Positions 41,491-49,855 of a stretch of DNA of 64,000 bases are shown piece by piece. The notes under the pieces are model-generated. The model was not told the origin of the DNA and did no database searches. It saw nothing but the letters and a program-made list of their open reading frames with translations. This stretch comes from DAMCAP01 sp032059445 (GTDB lineage Bacteria > Bacillota > Clostridia > Oscillospirales > Ruminococcaceae). Both the position numbers and the translations under genes were made by a program. The DNA is taken from the NCBI GenBank assembly GCA_032059445.1, contig DAMCAP010000012.1:1-64000 (forward strand), written 5' to 3'. Positions within the stretch are counted from its first letter, which is position 1, and every line of letters starts with the position of its first letter.

Positions 41491-41572
41491 AGTCTGCTCC
41501 TTATTTTTGATGTGCTTTTGCGTATGGCTTATTGAGAACGTTCGGGGGGGATCTTAGGAGAATTGAGATCGC

Positions 41573-42724
41573 CTAGCCTTGGCTGCCGATCTTCATGCCG
41601 ATGCGTACCAAGCGCAGTGCTCGCTCGGCAGCGCTTCGTAGCAGTCTGGTGGCGTTGGTAAGCGCTTGCTCTAAAGGCATGGCGGCATTGATGCAGGTGA
41701 TAATGCTACCTTCCCCCTCCTGCCAAAAGAGCTCTGCCTTGTCGCCCATGCCTCCCGCCACCACGATGACCGGGATGTTTTTGGGTAGGCAGCGCTTCAT
41801 GATGCCGGTAGGTACCTTACCGTAAAGCACCGACTGGCCATCAATGTTGCCCTCGCCGGTGATCACAAGGTCTACTCCCTCTAGCAGGCTGTCAAAGTCA
41901 ATCGTATCTAGCACCACCTGTATACCCGGAGCAAGGGTGGCACCTAAAAAGGCTCGTAGAGCTGCGCCCATGCCGCCAGCAGCGCCTGCTCCCGCAGCAG
42001 TGCCAAAATCCTGCCCGAAGGTTTTGGTCATCACACTGCTGTAGTTTGCCATGCCTGCTTCAAGCACAGGTAGCAAATCAGGTGTGACCCCCTTTTGGGG
42101 GCCGTAGATATAGGTAGCCCCCTCGCTACCCAGCAAGGGGTTGGTCACATCACAGATGACCTTGATAGTTACCTTTTTGATTAGAGGCTCAAGCTCACTG
42201 ACATCGATCCGAGCTACCTGTGTCAGCGCAGCACCGCAGCCTTTGAGCAGCTTGCCGCTGGCATCGTAATATTTTACCCCTAGGGCTTCCATAGCGCCCA
42301 TCCCACCGTCGTTGGTGGCGGTGCCGCCAATCCCCATGACGATCTCGCTTGCTCCAGCTTTTATAGCATGGCGGATCAATTCTCCCGTACCATAGGAAGA
42401 CGCTCTCATTGGGTCTTGGGGTTGATCACGGTCAAGGCTGATGCCAGAAGCAGAGGCCATCTCGAGGATGGCAGTGCCGTCGGCAGTGATAGGGTAGGTG
42501 ACGGTGATCGTTCTGCCTAAGGGAGTACTGACCTCGAGGGTATGATAGCTGCGCGCCTTACCATAAGCGAGGGCATCCACAGTGCCTTCACCGCCATCCG
42601 CCATGGGCACATGCAGCAGCTGAGCCTTGGGGAATACTTCTGCGGCTGCCTCAGCAATGATTTTGATGGCGTCGGTAGAAGAAATCGTGCCTTTGTAGGA
42701 GTCGGGTGCAATGAGTATCTTCAT
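41573..42724 (-). CDS. Glycerate kinase (GarK/GlxK family 1)
   Basis: ATP-dependent kinase of 383 residues that makes 2-phosphoglycerate (family members) or 3-phosphoglycerate from glycerate. Signatures: MKILIAPDSYKGTISSTDA at the start, PMADGGEGTVDAL near residue 43, GIGGTATNDGGMGAMEALG near 130, GAAGGMGAALRAFLGA near 250, and VITGEGNIDGQS near 280. The ATG at 42724 follows GGAGG; the ORF start at 42775 is too far upstream. No glyoxylate or garD-type genes are adjacent, so its pathway role is open; it is monocistronic or leads into the DUF896 gene. Confidence 0.94.
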   Translation of the reverse strand: MKILIAPDSYKGTISSTDAIKIIAEAAAEVFPKAQLLHVPMADGGEGTVDALAYGKARSYHTLEVSTPLGRTITVTYPITADGTAILEMASASGISLDRDQPQDPMRASSYGTGELIRHAIKAGASEIVMGIGGTATNDGGMGAMEALGVKYYDASGKLLKGCGAALTQVARIDVSELEPLIKKVTIKVICDVTNPLLGSEGATYIYGPQKGVTPDLLPVLEAGMANYSSVMTKTFGQDFGTAAGAGAAGGMGAALRAFLGATLAPGIQVVLDTIDFDSLLEGVDLVITGEGNIDGQSVLYGKVPTGIMKRCLPKNIPVIVVAGGMGDKAELFWQEGEGSIITCINAAMPLEQALTNATRLLRSAAERALRLVRIGMKIGSQG

Positions 42725-42804
42725 ATTTCCTCCTGACGGGTTGTGTGCTTTGATAATCCCAAAACAGTCACACATATCCGCTAAAATCTATAAGATATAT
42801 AGGT

Positions 42805-42870
42805 GGTGCGGTGTCGCAGTATCGGAAGATACTTCCCAAGAATCCTGAGGACAAAGTCGGCAGTCGCACC
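42805..42870. other. Hairpin in the long region before the ABC transporter operon
   Basis: In the 476 bp between 42725 and 43200 no gene is convincing. GGTGCG (42805-42810) can pair with CGCACC (42865-42870), enclosing AGTATC-GGAA-GATACT (42818-42833). It may be a structured leader element on either strand. It does not match the TPP riboswitch, which is the one I would expect before an NMT1/THI5-type transporter. Confidence 0.35.
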
Positions 42871-43200
42871 AAGCTCCAAACAAGATATACTCTGACAATT
42901 TGAAGCCAAAGATCGATAAGGATCGGGATCATACCGCTGCCTTATCAATGCGATAAATTGCATGTATAGAAGGATCAAGGGGCGGTTAGCGATAACTGCC
43001 CATTATTGAGGGAGCTTTGGATCTACGAATCACCAGCGCCTTTATGATAGCATTGCCCCAAAAGTAGCAGGCTATGTTTGATCCATCAACATGCAAGGAA
43101 ATATAAAACTTTGCAGTTATTATAACACATAAAAACCATAAAAGCTATGTTTCACCGAATGAAGCGGTGGAGAATACAATGAACTAGGGAGGTTTTGCCA

Positions 43201-43965
43201 TTGATAGATATTGTCAGCATTCAGAATGTAGCGGCAAATTACCAGACGCCTCTTAGAGAGATGGAAGCGATCAAGGATGTAAGCTTTACAGTAAAAAAAG
43301 GTGAGTTTGTAAGTGTGATCGGCCCCAGCGGCTGCGGAAAATCTACTTTATTATCGATCATTGCGGGTCTGACTAAGCCATCGCAGGGTAAGGTGGAGAT
43401 CCACTCACCCGATGGATCGCCTGTATCCGTGGGATATATGCTTCAGAGGGACTGCCTGTACCCTTGGAGGACCATCTGGCAAAATGTATGCTTAGGGCTG
43501 GAGATCAAAAAGATGATGAGCCCTGAGAATAAGCTCTATGCCGAAAATCTGCTCAAAACCTACGGCCTTTGGGAGTTTAAGGATAGCTTCCCCAGAGAGC
43601 TGTCGGGCGGTATGCGCCAGCGGGCAGCGCTGATCAGGACACTTGCCATACGCCCTACGGTGCTGCTGCTGGATGAAGCCCTCGGTGCACTAGATTATCA
43701 GACTAGGCTGACGGTGGCCGATGATCTGTATCGCATCATCCAAAACGAGCATATGACAGCAATTATGGTTACCCATGATATTTCGGAGGGGATCAGCCTA
43801 TCAGACAAAATCGTGGTTCTTTCTAAGCGCCCAGCAACCGTCAAGAGCATCCACGAAATCACCTTTGCCTCCGGCCGTGGCAGCCCGCTTAAATGCAGGG
43901 AGTCTTCGGAATTTGGAGTATATTTCAACAGGATATGGAGGGATATTGATGCCCACCTACAATAA
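43201..43965 (+). CDS. ABC transporter ATP-binding protein (SsuB/TauB/ThiZ type)
   Basis: Cytosolic ATPase subunit of 254 residues for a nitrate/sulfonate/HMP-type importer. Walker A is GPSGCGKSTLLS near residue 43, the Q-loop MLQRDCLYPW near 83, the signature LSGGMRQRAALIRT near 135, Walker B VLLLDEALGALD near 156, and the H-loop MVTHDISEG near 188. The TTG at 43201 is chosen because AGGGAGG lies eight bases upstream; a TTG at 43195 is only two bases from it. It overlaps the permease gene by 17 bp, and a lipoprotein gene follows, so this is a complete three-part importer. Confidence 0.94.
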   Translation: MIDIVSIQNVAANYQTPLREMEAIKDVSFTVKKGEFVSVIGPSGCGKSTLLSIIAGLTKPSQGKVEIHSPDGSPVSVGYMLQRDCLYPWRTIWQNVCLGLEIKKMMSPENKLYAENLLKTYGLWEFKDSFPRELSGGMRQRAALIRTLAIRPTVLLLDEALGALDYQTRLTVADDLYRIIQNEHMTAIMVTHDISEGISLSDKIVVLSKRPATVKSIHEITFASGRGSPLKCRESSEFGVYFNRIWRDIDAHLQ

Positions 43966-44920
43966 GACGGGGTTTAGGGCGTATATGAAAAAACATCTAC
44001 GCCCGTTATTTGATCCAATTTTGCGATTGGTTGGTGTATCGTCTTCGCTAGCTGATGGCGCGCCTAAGCCTTCAACCAAAATTGATCTTGATAAAAGCAC
44101 AAGCACTTCTAGCTTACAGACACGCCCCAGCTTAGAGCGGCAGGAATACTTAAAAGACGTCAAGCGCGAGAAGTATAAGCTGCTGATCACGAAGCTGACG
44201 ATTCTTTTTGTCATGATTATTAGCTGGGAGCTGGCAGCTGAGTATAAGCTGATCGATCAGTTTATCACCAGCCGCCCTACCCAGGTCTTTCGGGTGCTAT
44301 CTAGGCTCTATAGCAGTGGAGAGCTGATGCGGCACCTGCTGGTAACGATGGGTGAGGTAGTGGCTGGATTTGCAGCGGGTACCTTATTTGGTACATTAAT
44401 TGCGATATGGCTTTGGATTTCCCCCTTCTGGAGTAAGGTGGCGGAGCCTTATCTGGTGGTCATCAATAGTCTGCCCAAAATAGCTTTGGGTCCTTTGTTT
44501 ATCGTGTGGTTGGGAGCAGGCCCAGTGGCAATTGTGGGAGTAACGCTGTCGATCTCGATGGTCGTTACCATCCTTGAGGTATTAAATGGTTTTATCAACA
44601 CCGATAGAGAAAAAATAGCACTGGCAGTCAGCTTTGGGGCTAGCAGGCTGGCTTGCCTTACCAAGGTAGTGCTGCCAGCCAACATTACTACCATTATATC
44701 TGCACTCAAGATCAGCGTAGGTATGTCGTGGGTAGGAGTAATCGTAGGAGAGTTTTTGGTGTCGAGAGCAGGCATCGGGTATCTGATCGTGTATGGCAGT
44801 CAGGTGTTTCAGCTAGATCTGGTGATGGCAGGCGTAGTGGTGCTGGGTATCGCTGCTACGGTGATGTATCTGTGTGTAGGCTGGTTGGAGCGGAGACTGG
44901 TTACGAAACTACATTTCTAA
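43949..44920 (+). CDS. ABC transporter permease (SsuC/TauC type)
   Basis: Inner-membrane permease of 323 residues with the BPD_transp_1 domain in the last 200 residues and five or six membrane segments; the EAA-loop equivalent is REKIALAVSFGASRLACLTKVVLP near residue 230 (in part). The first 85 residues are a long cytosolic extension rich in Ser, Thr and Asp (about 45-70: PSTKIDLDKSTSTSS), longer than in typical members of about 250 residues. ATG at 43949 after GGAGGG. The ORF extends further upstream in frame, but that region is inside the ATPase gene. Confidence 0.93.
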   Translation: MPTYNKTGFRAYMKKHLRPLFDPILRLVGVSSSLADGAPKPSTKIDLDKSTSTSSLQTRPSLERQEYLKDVKREKYKLLITKLTILFVMIISWELAAEYKLIDQFITSRPTQVFRVLSRLYSSGELMRHLLVTMGEVVAGFAAGTLFGTLIAIWLWISPFWSKVAEPYLVVINSLPKIALGPLFIVWLGAGPVAIVGVTLSISMVVTILEVLNGFINTDREKIALAVSFGASRLACLTKVVLPANITTIISALKISVGMSWVGVIVGEFLVSRAGIGYLIVYGSQVFQLDLVMAGVVVLGIAATVMYLCVGWLERRLVTKLHF

Positions 44921-44932
44921 AGGGAGGCAATT

Positions 44933-45937
44933 ATGAAGAAGGTATTGGCATTTGCATTGGCGGTGGCAGTCACACTCATGGCAGGGTGCATGGGCAGCAA
45001 ACCAAAGGAAACAGCAATGGTTGACCTGACAATCAGTGAGGTCGCTCATTCTGTTTTTTATGCGCCCCAGTATGTGGCGATGGAAATGGGATTCTTTAAG
45101 GATGAGGGGCTTAACATCAGCCTGATCACCGGTCAGGGAGCCGATAAGGTAATGACCTCGGTGCTGTCGGGAGAGGTAGATATCGGCCTTGCAGGCCCCG
45201 AGGCATCAATCTACGTGTATAACCAAGGTAAGGAAGATCATCCAGTGATCTTTGCTCAGCTCACTAAGCGCGACGGTTCCTTCCTAGTTGGCAGAGAGAA
45301 GCCCGACGCATTTACATGGGATAAGCTGAAGGGCAGCCATGTAATCGGCGGCCGTAAGGGCGGCGTGCCTAACATGACTCTGGAATATCTGATCAAGCAA
45401 AAGGGACTAAACCCACAGACCGATATGAATATGGATACAGGTATCCAGTTTGCTCTGATGGCAGGTGCTTTTACCGGCGGTCAGGGTGACTATGTAGCGT
45501 TGTTTGAGCCTACCGCTTCGATGGTGGAGAAGGAAGGTAAGGGGTATGTATTAGCTTCCATCGGTCAAGAAACCGGTGAGATCCCCTATACAGCTTACTT
45601 TGCACCAAAGAGCTATCTTACTAAGAATCAAGAAACCGTAGAGAAGTTTACCAGAGCACTCTACAAAGGTCAGAAATGGGTACAGCAAAATGATGCGAAA
45701 ACAGTAGCTCAGAAGATGATTACCTTCTTCCCCGATACTTCTCCTGAGATCCTTGAGCGTGTGGTTAAGCGCTATCAAGAGATCGATGCATGGAGCAAGG
45801 ATCCTGTGATGACAGAAGAATCCTTGAAGCTGCTGCAAAAGGTCATGGCAACTGCTGGCGAGCTTGATAAAGAAGCCCCATATGATCAGCTGGTAGACAA
45901 CAGCTTTGCCAAAAAGGCAATGGAGCAGGTTAAGTAA
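44933..45937 (+). CDS. NMT1/THI5-like ABC transporter substrate-binding lipoprotein
   Basis: Lipoprotein of 334 residues anchored outside the membrane. The signal peptide ends at the lipobox LMAGC (cysteine 19). The mature part is an NMT1/SsuA-like type 2 solute-binding fold: HSVFYAPQYVAMEMGFFKDEGLN near residue 38 (in part), VMTSVLSGEVDIGLAGPEA near 75, and GGRKGGVPNMTLEYLI near 138. The ligand could be a pyrimidine precursor, a sulfonate or a similar small molecule. ATG at 44933 after AGGGAGG, 12 bp after the permease. No thiamine genes are adjacent. Confidence 0.92.
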   Translation: MKKVLAFALAVAVTLMAGCMGSKPKETAMVDLTISEVAHSVFYAPQYVAMEMGFFKDEGLNISLITGQGADKVMTSVLSGEVDIGLAGPEASIYVYNQGKEDHPVIFAQLTKRDGSFLVGREKPDAFTWDKLKGSHVIGGRKGGVPNMTLEYLIKQKGLNPQTDMNMDTGIQFALMAGAFTGGQGDYVALFEPTASMVEKEGKGYVLASIGQETGEIPYTAYFAPKSYLTKNQETVEKFTRALYKGQKWVQQNDAKTVAQKMITFFPDTSPEILERVVKRYQEIDAWSKDPVMTEESLKLLQKVMATAGELDKEAPYDQLVDNSFAKKAMEQVK

Positions 45938-45956
45938 TAAGTATATATTGAGTATT

Positions 45957-45988
45957 GCGCCCTGGCGGTCATTGAGCCGTCAGGGCGC
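45957..45988 (+). terminator. Terminator of the ABC transporter operon
   Basis: GCGCCCTGGCGG (45957-45968) pairs with CCGTCAGGGCGC (45977-45988) with one mismatch; the T run is weak. Confidence 0.6.
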
Positions 45989-46027
45989 TTGGTTTATGGG
46001 TATTATAGCAGCCAAAACAATGCAAAA

Positions 46028-46051
46028 CGCCCCACAGAAGTCTGTGAGGCG
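46028..46051 (-). terminator. Terminator of the sigma/anti-sigma operon
   Basis: On the minus strand CGCCTCACAGA pairs with TCTGTGGGGCG across two bases, followed by TTTTG. It lies about 70 bp beyond the stop at 46122. Confidence 0.65.
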
Positions 46052-46121
46052 CTCTGCTTTGGATAATGTGGAAAACTATGAGAGGTGACTCTCAAAGGTG
46101 TAATCAGGTGCCTATATAGCC

Positions 46122-47312
46122 CTACTTGCCCTTTGGCTTGCCGTTATCGGGCTTGCCAGTCGATTTATCATCTGATCTGCCGTTGCCTTGATTATTTTGT
46201 GGGGCATTGTTGGCCTGATCGGTTTTATTGTTGTTGCCGTTATTGGTTTTTTCTTCAGGCTTGCCGTTATCGGGCTTTACTTCTGGCTTGTTGCCGTTAT
46301 TGGTTTTTTCTTCAGGCTTGCCGTTATCGGGCTTTACTTCTGGCTTGTTGCCGTTATTGGTCTTTTCTTCAGGCTTGCCGTTGTTGGGCTTTGATTCGGG
46401 TTTGTTGCCATTGTTGGCTTTATCTTCTGATTTACCGTTGTTATTGGCAGGCTTACTAGTTTGATTCTGCTGTGGAGGTAGACTGCCGCTGTTTACAGGG
46501 TCTTTTGGGTCTTTGACTTTGTCTTTACCGTTTACTTTACCATCGATCAGATCATCTAAGGTATCAAGTTTTCTAAGCTCATCTAGGCTGATAATGTGAG
46601 AAATATCGATTTTTCTTTCTTTGATCAGGTCTGCCAGCTCATCAATGGTCATTTTAGAGAGCTGCTCTAAAGTCAAGGAAGAATCAAGCCTTGCAAGGGT
46701 TACGATAAAGGCCAGCTTACCCTCGGAGACATCAAACTTTTTGGCGATGCCTTGGTTGACGATGCCCTTTTTCTCTCCGTTTAGGTTAAACACATTGGCT
46801 TCTACGTTGTTTTCGCCAAGGGGTTTATCGATGCTCTCGGGGACGGTTTCGGTGAGCTTTTGAGTTTTTTGTTGGTTATCGTTTTTGACTGTTACCAGTA
46901 CGGTATTTTTCTCGGGGGTGATGTAGCCATTTTTGATCATCGATCCCATGATGGCATTGATGGCAGTATTGAGGTTGGTGTTTTTAAGCTGCATATTTTC
47001 GAGGACTTTTTGCGCATCCTCATTGCGTGCAGTCACCTTAAGGACCTTATCCTGCTTGTTGACTTCTACCTCAATGCTAGGGTTAACGTCTNNNNNNNNN
47101 NTGGTGTAGACCACTGCGCTGGCTGCTATCGTAAGAGCCGCCGCACTGGCAGCAAAGGCCGCTATAAATGGGAATTTCTTAACTTTTGTGTGCATCATAG
47201 TGTCTCCTCCTGTATAATTTGACAAAGTGTCTAATGGAAGCTTATCAAAGATATCAGGAGTGATGTCAGCCACTGCTTTTTGCAGATGGGCGTTGATTTG
47301 CTCATTATTCAT
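46122..47312 (-). CDS. RsgI-like anti-sigma factor with C-terminal repeats, with assembly gap
   Basis: Predicted single-pass membrane regulator of 396 codons. N-terminal cytosolic part (1-47), membrane segment FIAAFAASAAALTIAASAVVY (about 49-69, in part), then the RsgI middle-domain motif DVNPSIEVEVN directly after the gap at 47092-47101, a mixed extracytoplasmic domain (80-230), and a disordered C-terminus with three 19-residue units of the type NNGNKPEVKPDNGKPEEKT. It starts at 47312, four bases after the sigma factor stop, and would hold that sigma factor at the membrane. No carbohydrate-binding module is present, unlike the RsgI proteins of cellulolytic clostridia. ATG start; ribosome binding site AAAAGAAATGGGG. 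Confidence 0.85.
   Translation of the reverse strand: MNNEQINAHLQKAVADITPDIFDKLPLDTLSNYTGGDTMMHTKVKKFPFIAAFAASAAALTIAASAVVYTXXXXDVNPSIEVEVNKQDKVLKVTARNEDAQKVLENMQLKNTNLNTAINAIMGSMIKNGYITPEKNTVLVTVKNDNQQKTQKLTETVPESIDKPLGENNVEANVFNLNGEKKGIVNQGIAKKFDVSEGKLAFIVTLARLDSSLTLEQLSKMTIDELADLIKERKIDISHIISLDELRKLDTLDDLIDGKVNGKDKVKDPKDPVNSGSLPPQQNQTSKPANNNGKSEDKANNGNKPESKPNNGKPEEKTNNGNKPEVKPDNGKPEEKTNNGNKPEVKPDNGKPEEKTNNGNNNKTDQANNAPQNNQGNGRSDDKSTGKPDNGKPKGK
46235..46420. repeat. 57-bp tandem repeat in the RsgI-like gene
   Basis: About three 57-bp units, two of them nearly identical, each encoding a 19-residue Asn/Gly/Lys/Pro/Glu-rich unit in the extracytoplasmic tail. The unit spacing is exact and the frame is preserved. 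Confidence 0.85.
47092..47101. other. Assembly gap (10 N) inside the RsgI-like gene
   Basis: Ten N between the membrane segment and the DVNPSIEVEVN motif. RsgI proteins normally have a few residues here, so the loss is small. Confidence 0.95.
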
Positions 47313-47316
47313 AACA

Positions 47317-47904
47317 TTACCCCATTTCTTTTAAGTATTTTTTGAGCTTGGCGAGGGAGCGGGTGTACTTTGAGAGTACGGTTGGCAGTGGTAGGCCCAT
47401 CAAAGCAGCTGTTTCTCTATGCTTAAGCCCTGCTACAGCATGGAGGATTACAATCTGGCAGCTGTCATCATCAAGGATTTTGAGAGCCGATTTGAGCACG
47501 ATATTATCTAGTACCTGCTCGCTGTTTGAGGGGATGTGTAGCGTGTCTTCGATTTCCTCAAGCTCAGTAAAGGAAAATCTTCCTCTTGTGCGGAGCTTCA
47601 TTAGGGCTAGGTTTTTTGCGATAGTCAATATCCACGCCATCGGTTTGCCGCAGGGTGTGTAACTATGGGCAGAGGCTAGTATTTTTACATAGGTATCCTG
47701 CATAGCATCTTCTGCATCCTGCTTATTTCGGAGGATGGACAAAAGATACCCAAACACAGCGCTGGCAGTGCAGCGATAAAGGGTTTGAAAGGTCTCTTTG
47801 CTGCCTTTTGCGGTACCGATGATGAGAGAATCGTCAATATCTGAGGGCCCGTTGTAAGACTTTGGGATGTTGTCTAATGTCGCGACAAAATTAAACATAA
47901 GCAT
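47317..47904 (-). CDS. ECF-type RNA polymerase sigma factor
   Basis: Group 4 (ECF) sigma factor of about 195 residues. Region 2 covers about 25-95 (LRNKQDAEDAMQDTYVKILA is the region 2.2 core, in part; MAWILTIAKNLALMKLR is 2.3-2.4), and region 4 covers about 130-190 (LDDDSCQIVILHAVAGLKHRETAALMGL with the helix-turn-helix, in part). The ATG at 47904 lies nine bases from AAAGGA; GTG at 47907 is an alternative. The RsgI-like gene follows after four bases, so the pair is a sigma/anti-sigma module and the sigma factor probably controls its own operon. Target genes are unknown. Confidence 0.9.
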   Translation of the reverse strand: MLMFNFVATLDNIPKSYNGPSDIDDSLIIGTAKGSKETFQTLYRCTASAVFGYLLSILRNKQDAEDAMQDTYVKILASAHSYTPCGKPMAWILTIAKNLALMKLRTRGRFSFTELEEIEDTLHIPSNSEQVLDNIVLKSALKILDDDSCQIVILHAVAGLKHRETAALMGLPLPTVLSKYTRSLAKLKKYLKEMG

Positions 47905-48083
47905 CACAGATTTTCCTTTCTATAGGATTAATGTGGCGGCAGGTCTTTTTATTGCATCAAATGCAAAAAGTTTTTTATAAAGTGTATCATAGCTATATTC
48001 GACAAGATTGCTGTATTAAGAAGAAGCGTCGTTTTATATGTAAAAATAAATTGTGTTAGAAGTAAAGTTTATTATAAACAAGC

Positions 48084-48115
48084 AAAAAAATAGCAGAGAG
48101 CTTAGCCCTCTGCTA
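48084..48115 (-). terminator. Terminator overlapping the end of the 47-residue protein gene
   Basis: TAGCAGAG (48091-48098) pairs with CTCTGCTA (48108-48115), followed on the minus strand by seven T. The stop codon at 48102 lies in the loop. Confidence 0.75.
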
Positions 48116-48245
48116 CAATGTCCTCCAGCACCTTGATTAGATCATGCATGTTCATCAAGCGTACGTTTCGTTCGAGGATGGCATTCTTTAAATCGATGGA
48201 TAAAGAATTAAATTTATCCTCTAGGCTTGGGTGGATATAAGACAT
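48102..48245 (-). CDS. Small conserved-looking protein, 47 residues
   Basis: An ORF too short for usual cut-offs: ATG at 48245 preceded by TTGAGGTGAT at ideal spacing, TAA at 48102 inside a terminator loop. The 47 residues read MSYIHPSLEDKFNSLSIDL, then KNAILERNVRLMNMHDLI, then KVLEDIVAEG, a predicted helical, cytosolic, acidic protein. I recall similar tiny proteins (IHPSL, FNSLS, ILERNV, LEDIV blocks) in Clostridia, but know no function. Strong translation and termination signals support a real gene. Confidence 0.7.
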   Translation of the reverse strand: MSYIHPSLEDKFNSLSIDLKNAILERNVRLMNMHDLIKVLEDIVAEG

Positions 48246-48361
48246 GTTTATCACCTCAAGGGTATTTTGCCTCTATTATCCACTATTATTACAAGAATTT
48301 AAAATAAAAGTGGCGAAACTCGGCCGATTAAATAGCTGCATTCTAAGCTAGGATTATTTTG

Positions 48362-48829
48362 CTATTCTTTTATATAATCAACGAGCGTCATGCCGTCTTT
48401 TAGTTTTGTCTCTCGTCCTGTTTTTTGGTACCCCATCTTTTCGTAGAGATGGCACAGCTTGACTTCTTCTTTAATCGTATCTAGCTCCCAATGACTCGCC
48501 TCGGGGTATAAGGCTTCTGCCAGCTTGATCGCTACTTGCGCGTAGCCATTACCCTGATACTGGGGTAGGATGAACATTTGTGATATACGGTGGATGGCAT
48601 CTTGCTTTCGCTTAATTCTGATGCACCCTATATTGATCTCGTCAAGCTTGATGAAATAATAGTCATTATGATCCAACTGCATTCGCTCGGTGATTTTTGA
48701 GAGTGGCTCTGCACCTGGGTTTGTTTCATAATCTTGGTACTTACATAGCAACTCTGCAAAAGCTGCGATTTGCAGCCTATGTACTTCCTCTGTGTCTTTT
48801 ATAGCTGCTTTTTGCAATGCAATTGGCAT
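48362..48829 (-). CDS. GNAT family N-acetyltransferase
   Basis: Acetyl-CoA-dependent acyltransferase of 155 residues. The GNAT core is visible: IGCIRIKRKQDAIHRISQMFILPQYQGNGYAQVAI near residues 68-102 (in part), where Q-x-x-G-x-G/A is QYQGNGYA (motif A), then LCHLYEKMGYQKTGRE (motif B, near 125). The substrate could be an amino group of a small molecule or protein; nothing in the context narrows it. ATG at 48829 after GAGGTGATTGT. Single gene. Confidence 0.88.
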   Translation of the reverse strand: MPIALQKAAIKDTEEVHRLQIAAFAELLCKYQDYETNPGAEPLSKITERMQLDHNDYYFIKLDEINIGCIRIKRKQDAIHRISQMFILPQYQGNGYAQVAIKLAEALYPEASHWELDTIKEEVKLCHLYEKMGYQKTGRETKLKDGMTLVDYIKE

Positions 48830-48945
48830 ACAATCACCTCAAAGTCGGTTAAGTTGAGATCGAGCGTTATTTAGATGTGGGTGACATTATGGTAGCATAT
48901 TTTTAATAGTATCACAAGTGAGAGATGATTTTTATGCATAAAAAA

Positions 48946-48966
48946 GCTTGCTCCTAAGGAGCAAGC
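48946..48966 (-). terminator. Terminator of the ymaF-like gene
   Basis: GCTTGCTCCT and AGGAGCAAGC (48946-48955/48957-48966) form a compact stem followed on the minus strand by six T. Confidence 0.75.
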
Positions 48967-48978
48967 GGTATATTAAAC

Positions 48979-49344
48979 TCAATCTTCCTCAATAGGGTTA
49001 TTGATAAAAGTTGCAAATCTGAATTCATGCCTGTGACCATCATTCATGGATGTTACGGACTCAAGGAAGTGAACATGCCTGTCGCCAACTACGATGGCAT
49101 TGCCAGTTCTGCCGACAAACTCATGATAATGATTCTCATAAAAATCTGTGCGAAACCTTACTACATGGAAATGTGCCCCGGTATCTGAGGGGAATGCTTC
49201 TCCCGATACGGTAGCAAAACGGTGATTATGGGGATCTTCTTCTCGTTCAGCTATTTCCACACTACCCTGCACTTCATGCACATGGTTTTGCTCGCGATTT
49301 TGCCACGGTGGACAATAACAAGGGTGCTCATAAAAATCTGACAT
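48979..49344 (-). CDS. YmaF family protein
   Basis: Protein of 121 residues matching the YmaF family: regularly spaced His-containing strands (HVHEVQGSVEIAE, DPHNHRFATVSGEA, HFHVVRFRTDFYENHYHEFVG, DRHVHFLESVTSMNDGHRHEF in parts), suggesting a metal-binding beta-sheet protein. In Bacillus subtilis ymaF has no established function. The ATG at 49344 (MSDFYEHPCYCPPW) follows GGAG at nine bases; the frame extends to 49458 without a ribosome binding site. A Cys-rich CYCPPW near the N-terminus may add to metal binding. Confidence 0.88.
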   Translation of the reverse strand: MSDFYEHPCYCPPWQNREQNHVHEVQGSVEIAEREEDPHNHRFATVSGEAFPSDTGAHFHVVRFRTDFYENHYHEFVGRTGNAIVVGDRHVHFLESVTSMNDGHRHEFRFATFINNPIEED

Positions 49345-49855
49345 AGTGCATATCTCCTGATGACCAGTATTTGATATGGACTTTCGTCCAATCCATTGTA
49401 TGCCCCGGTCAATGGGGATGCCACAGCCCTTTATAGGGTCATTAGTAACGACCAGCACAATACGATTAAATATACGCCTAGTTGAACGAATATGTGGCGC
49501 GCAAGCCTGATAATACCTTACTTAAGGAGCTACTGCAAAAATCCGCCCCTTCCAAAGAGCAAAACAATCGATGGGCGTTAACTCCATGTAGTTTATAATC
49601 TCTCGATCAGATAGCATAGCAAACATATAGAACATTTATTTGATTAGTATATATAATCAAAAAAGAATTTGGTAGTGAGATGCAAATCACTTTGGAGTTC
49701 GCTAATAAAAAAATTAAAAACAAAAAACATTATTATATTACGAAATTATCTGAATATTTATTAGTCAACAATTACATGTAATAATGAATCTTTAAAAACG
49801 AATACTATAAGTGTCTTAATAGACTATTAGGACTTATTAAAGGAGGTAATTATCT
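49345..49855. other. AT-rich intergenic region before the SASP-like gene
   Basis: 511 bp without a convincing gene. TGAATA (49751-49756), an 18-base spacer and CATGTAATA (from 49775) could be a forespore sigma-G/F-type promoter, although the -10 part is imperfect. An imperfect palindrome GTCTTAATAG-a-CTATTAGGAC lies at about 49812-49832, just before the GGAGG site. Confidence 0.4.

Noticed and set aside
42781..42978. 65-codon minus-strand frame upstream of the ABC transporter
   Set aside because: No ribosome binding site and no family. The region is better described as a structured spacer.
42725..43200. TPP riboswitch before the NMT1/THI5-type transporter
   Set aside because: The conserved CTGAGA and ACCTGATCTGGATAATGCC-type blocks are not present.
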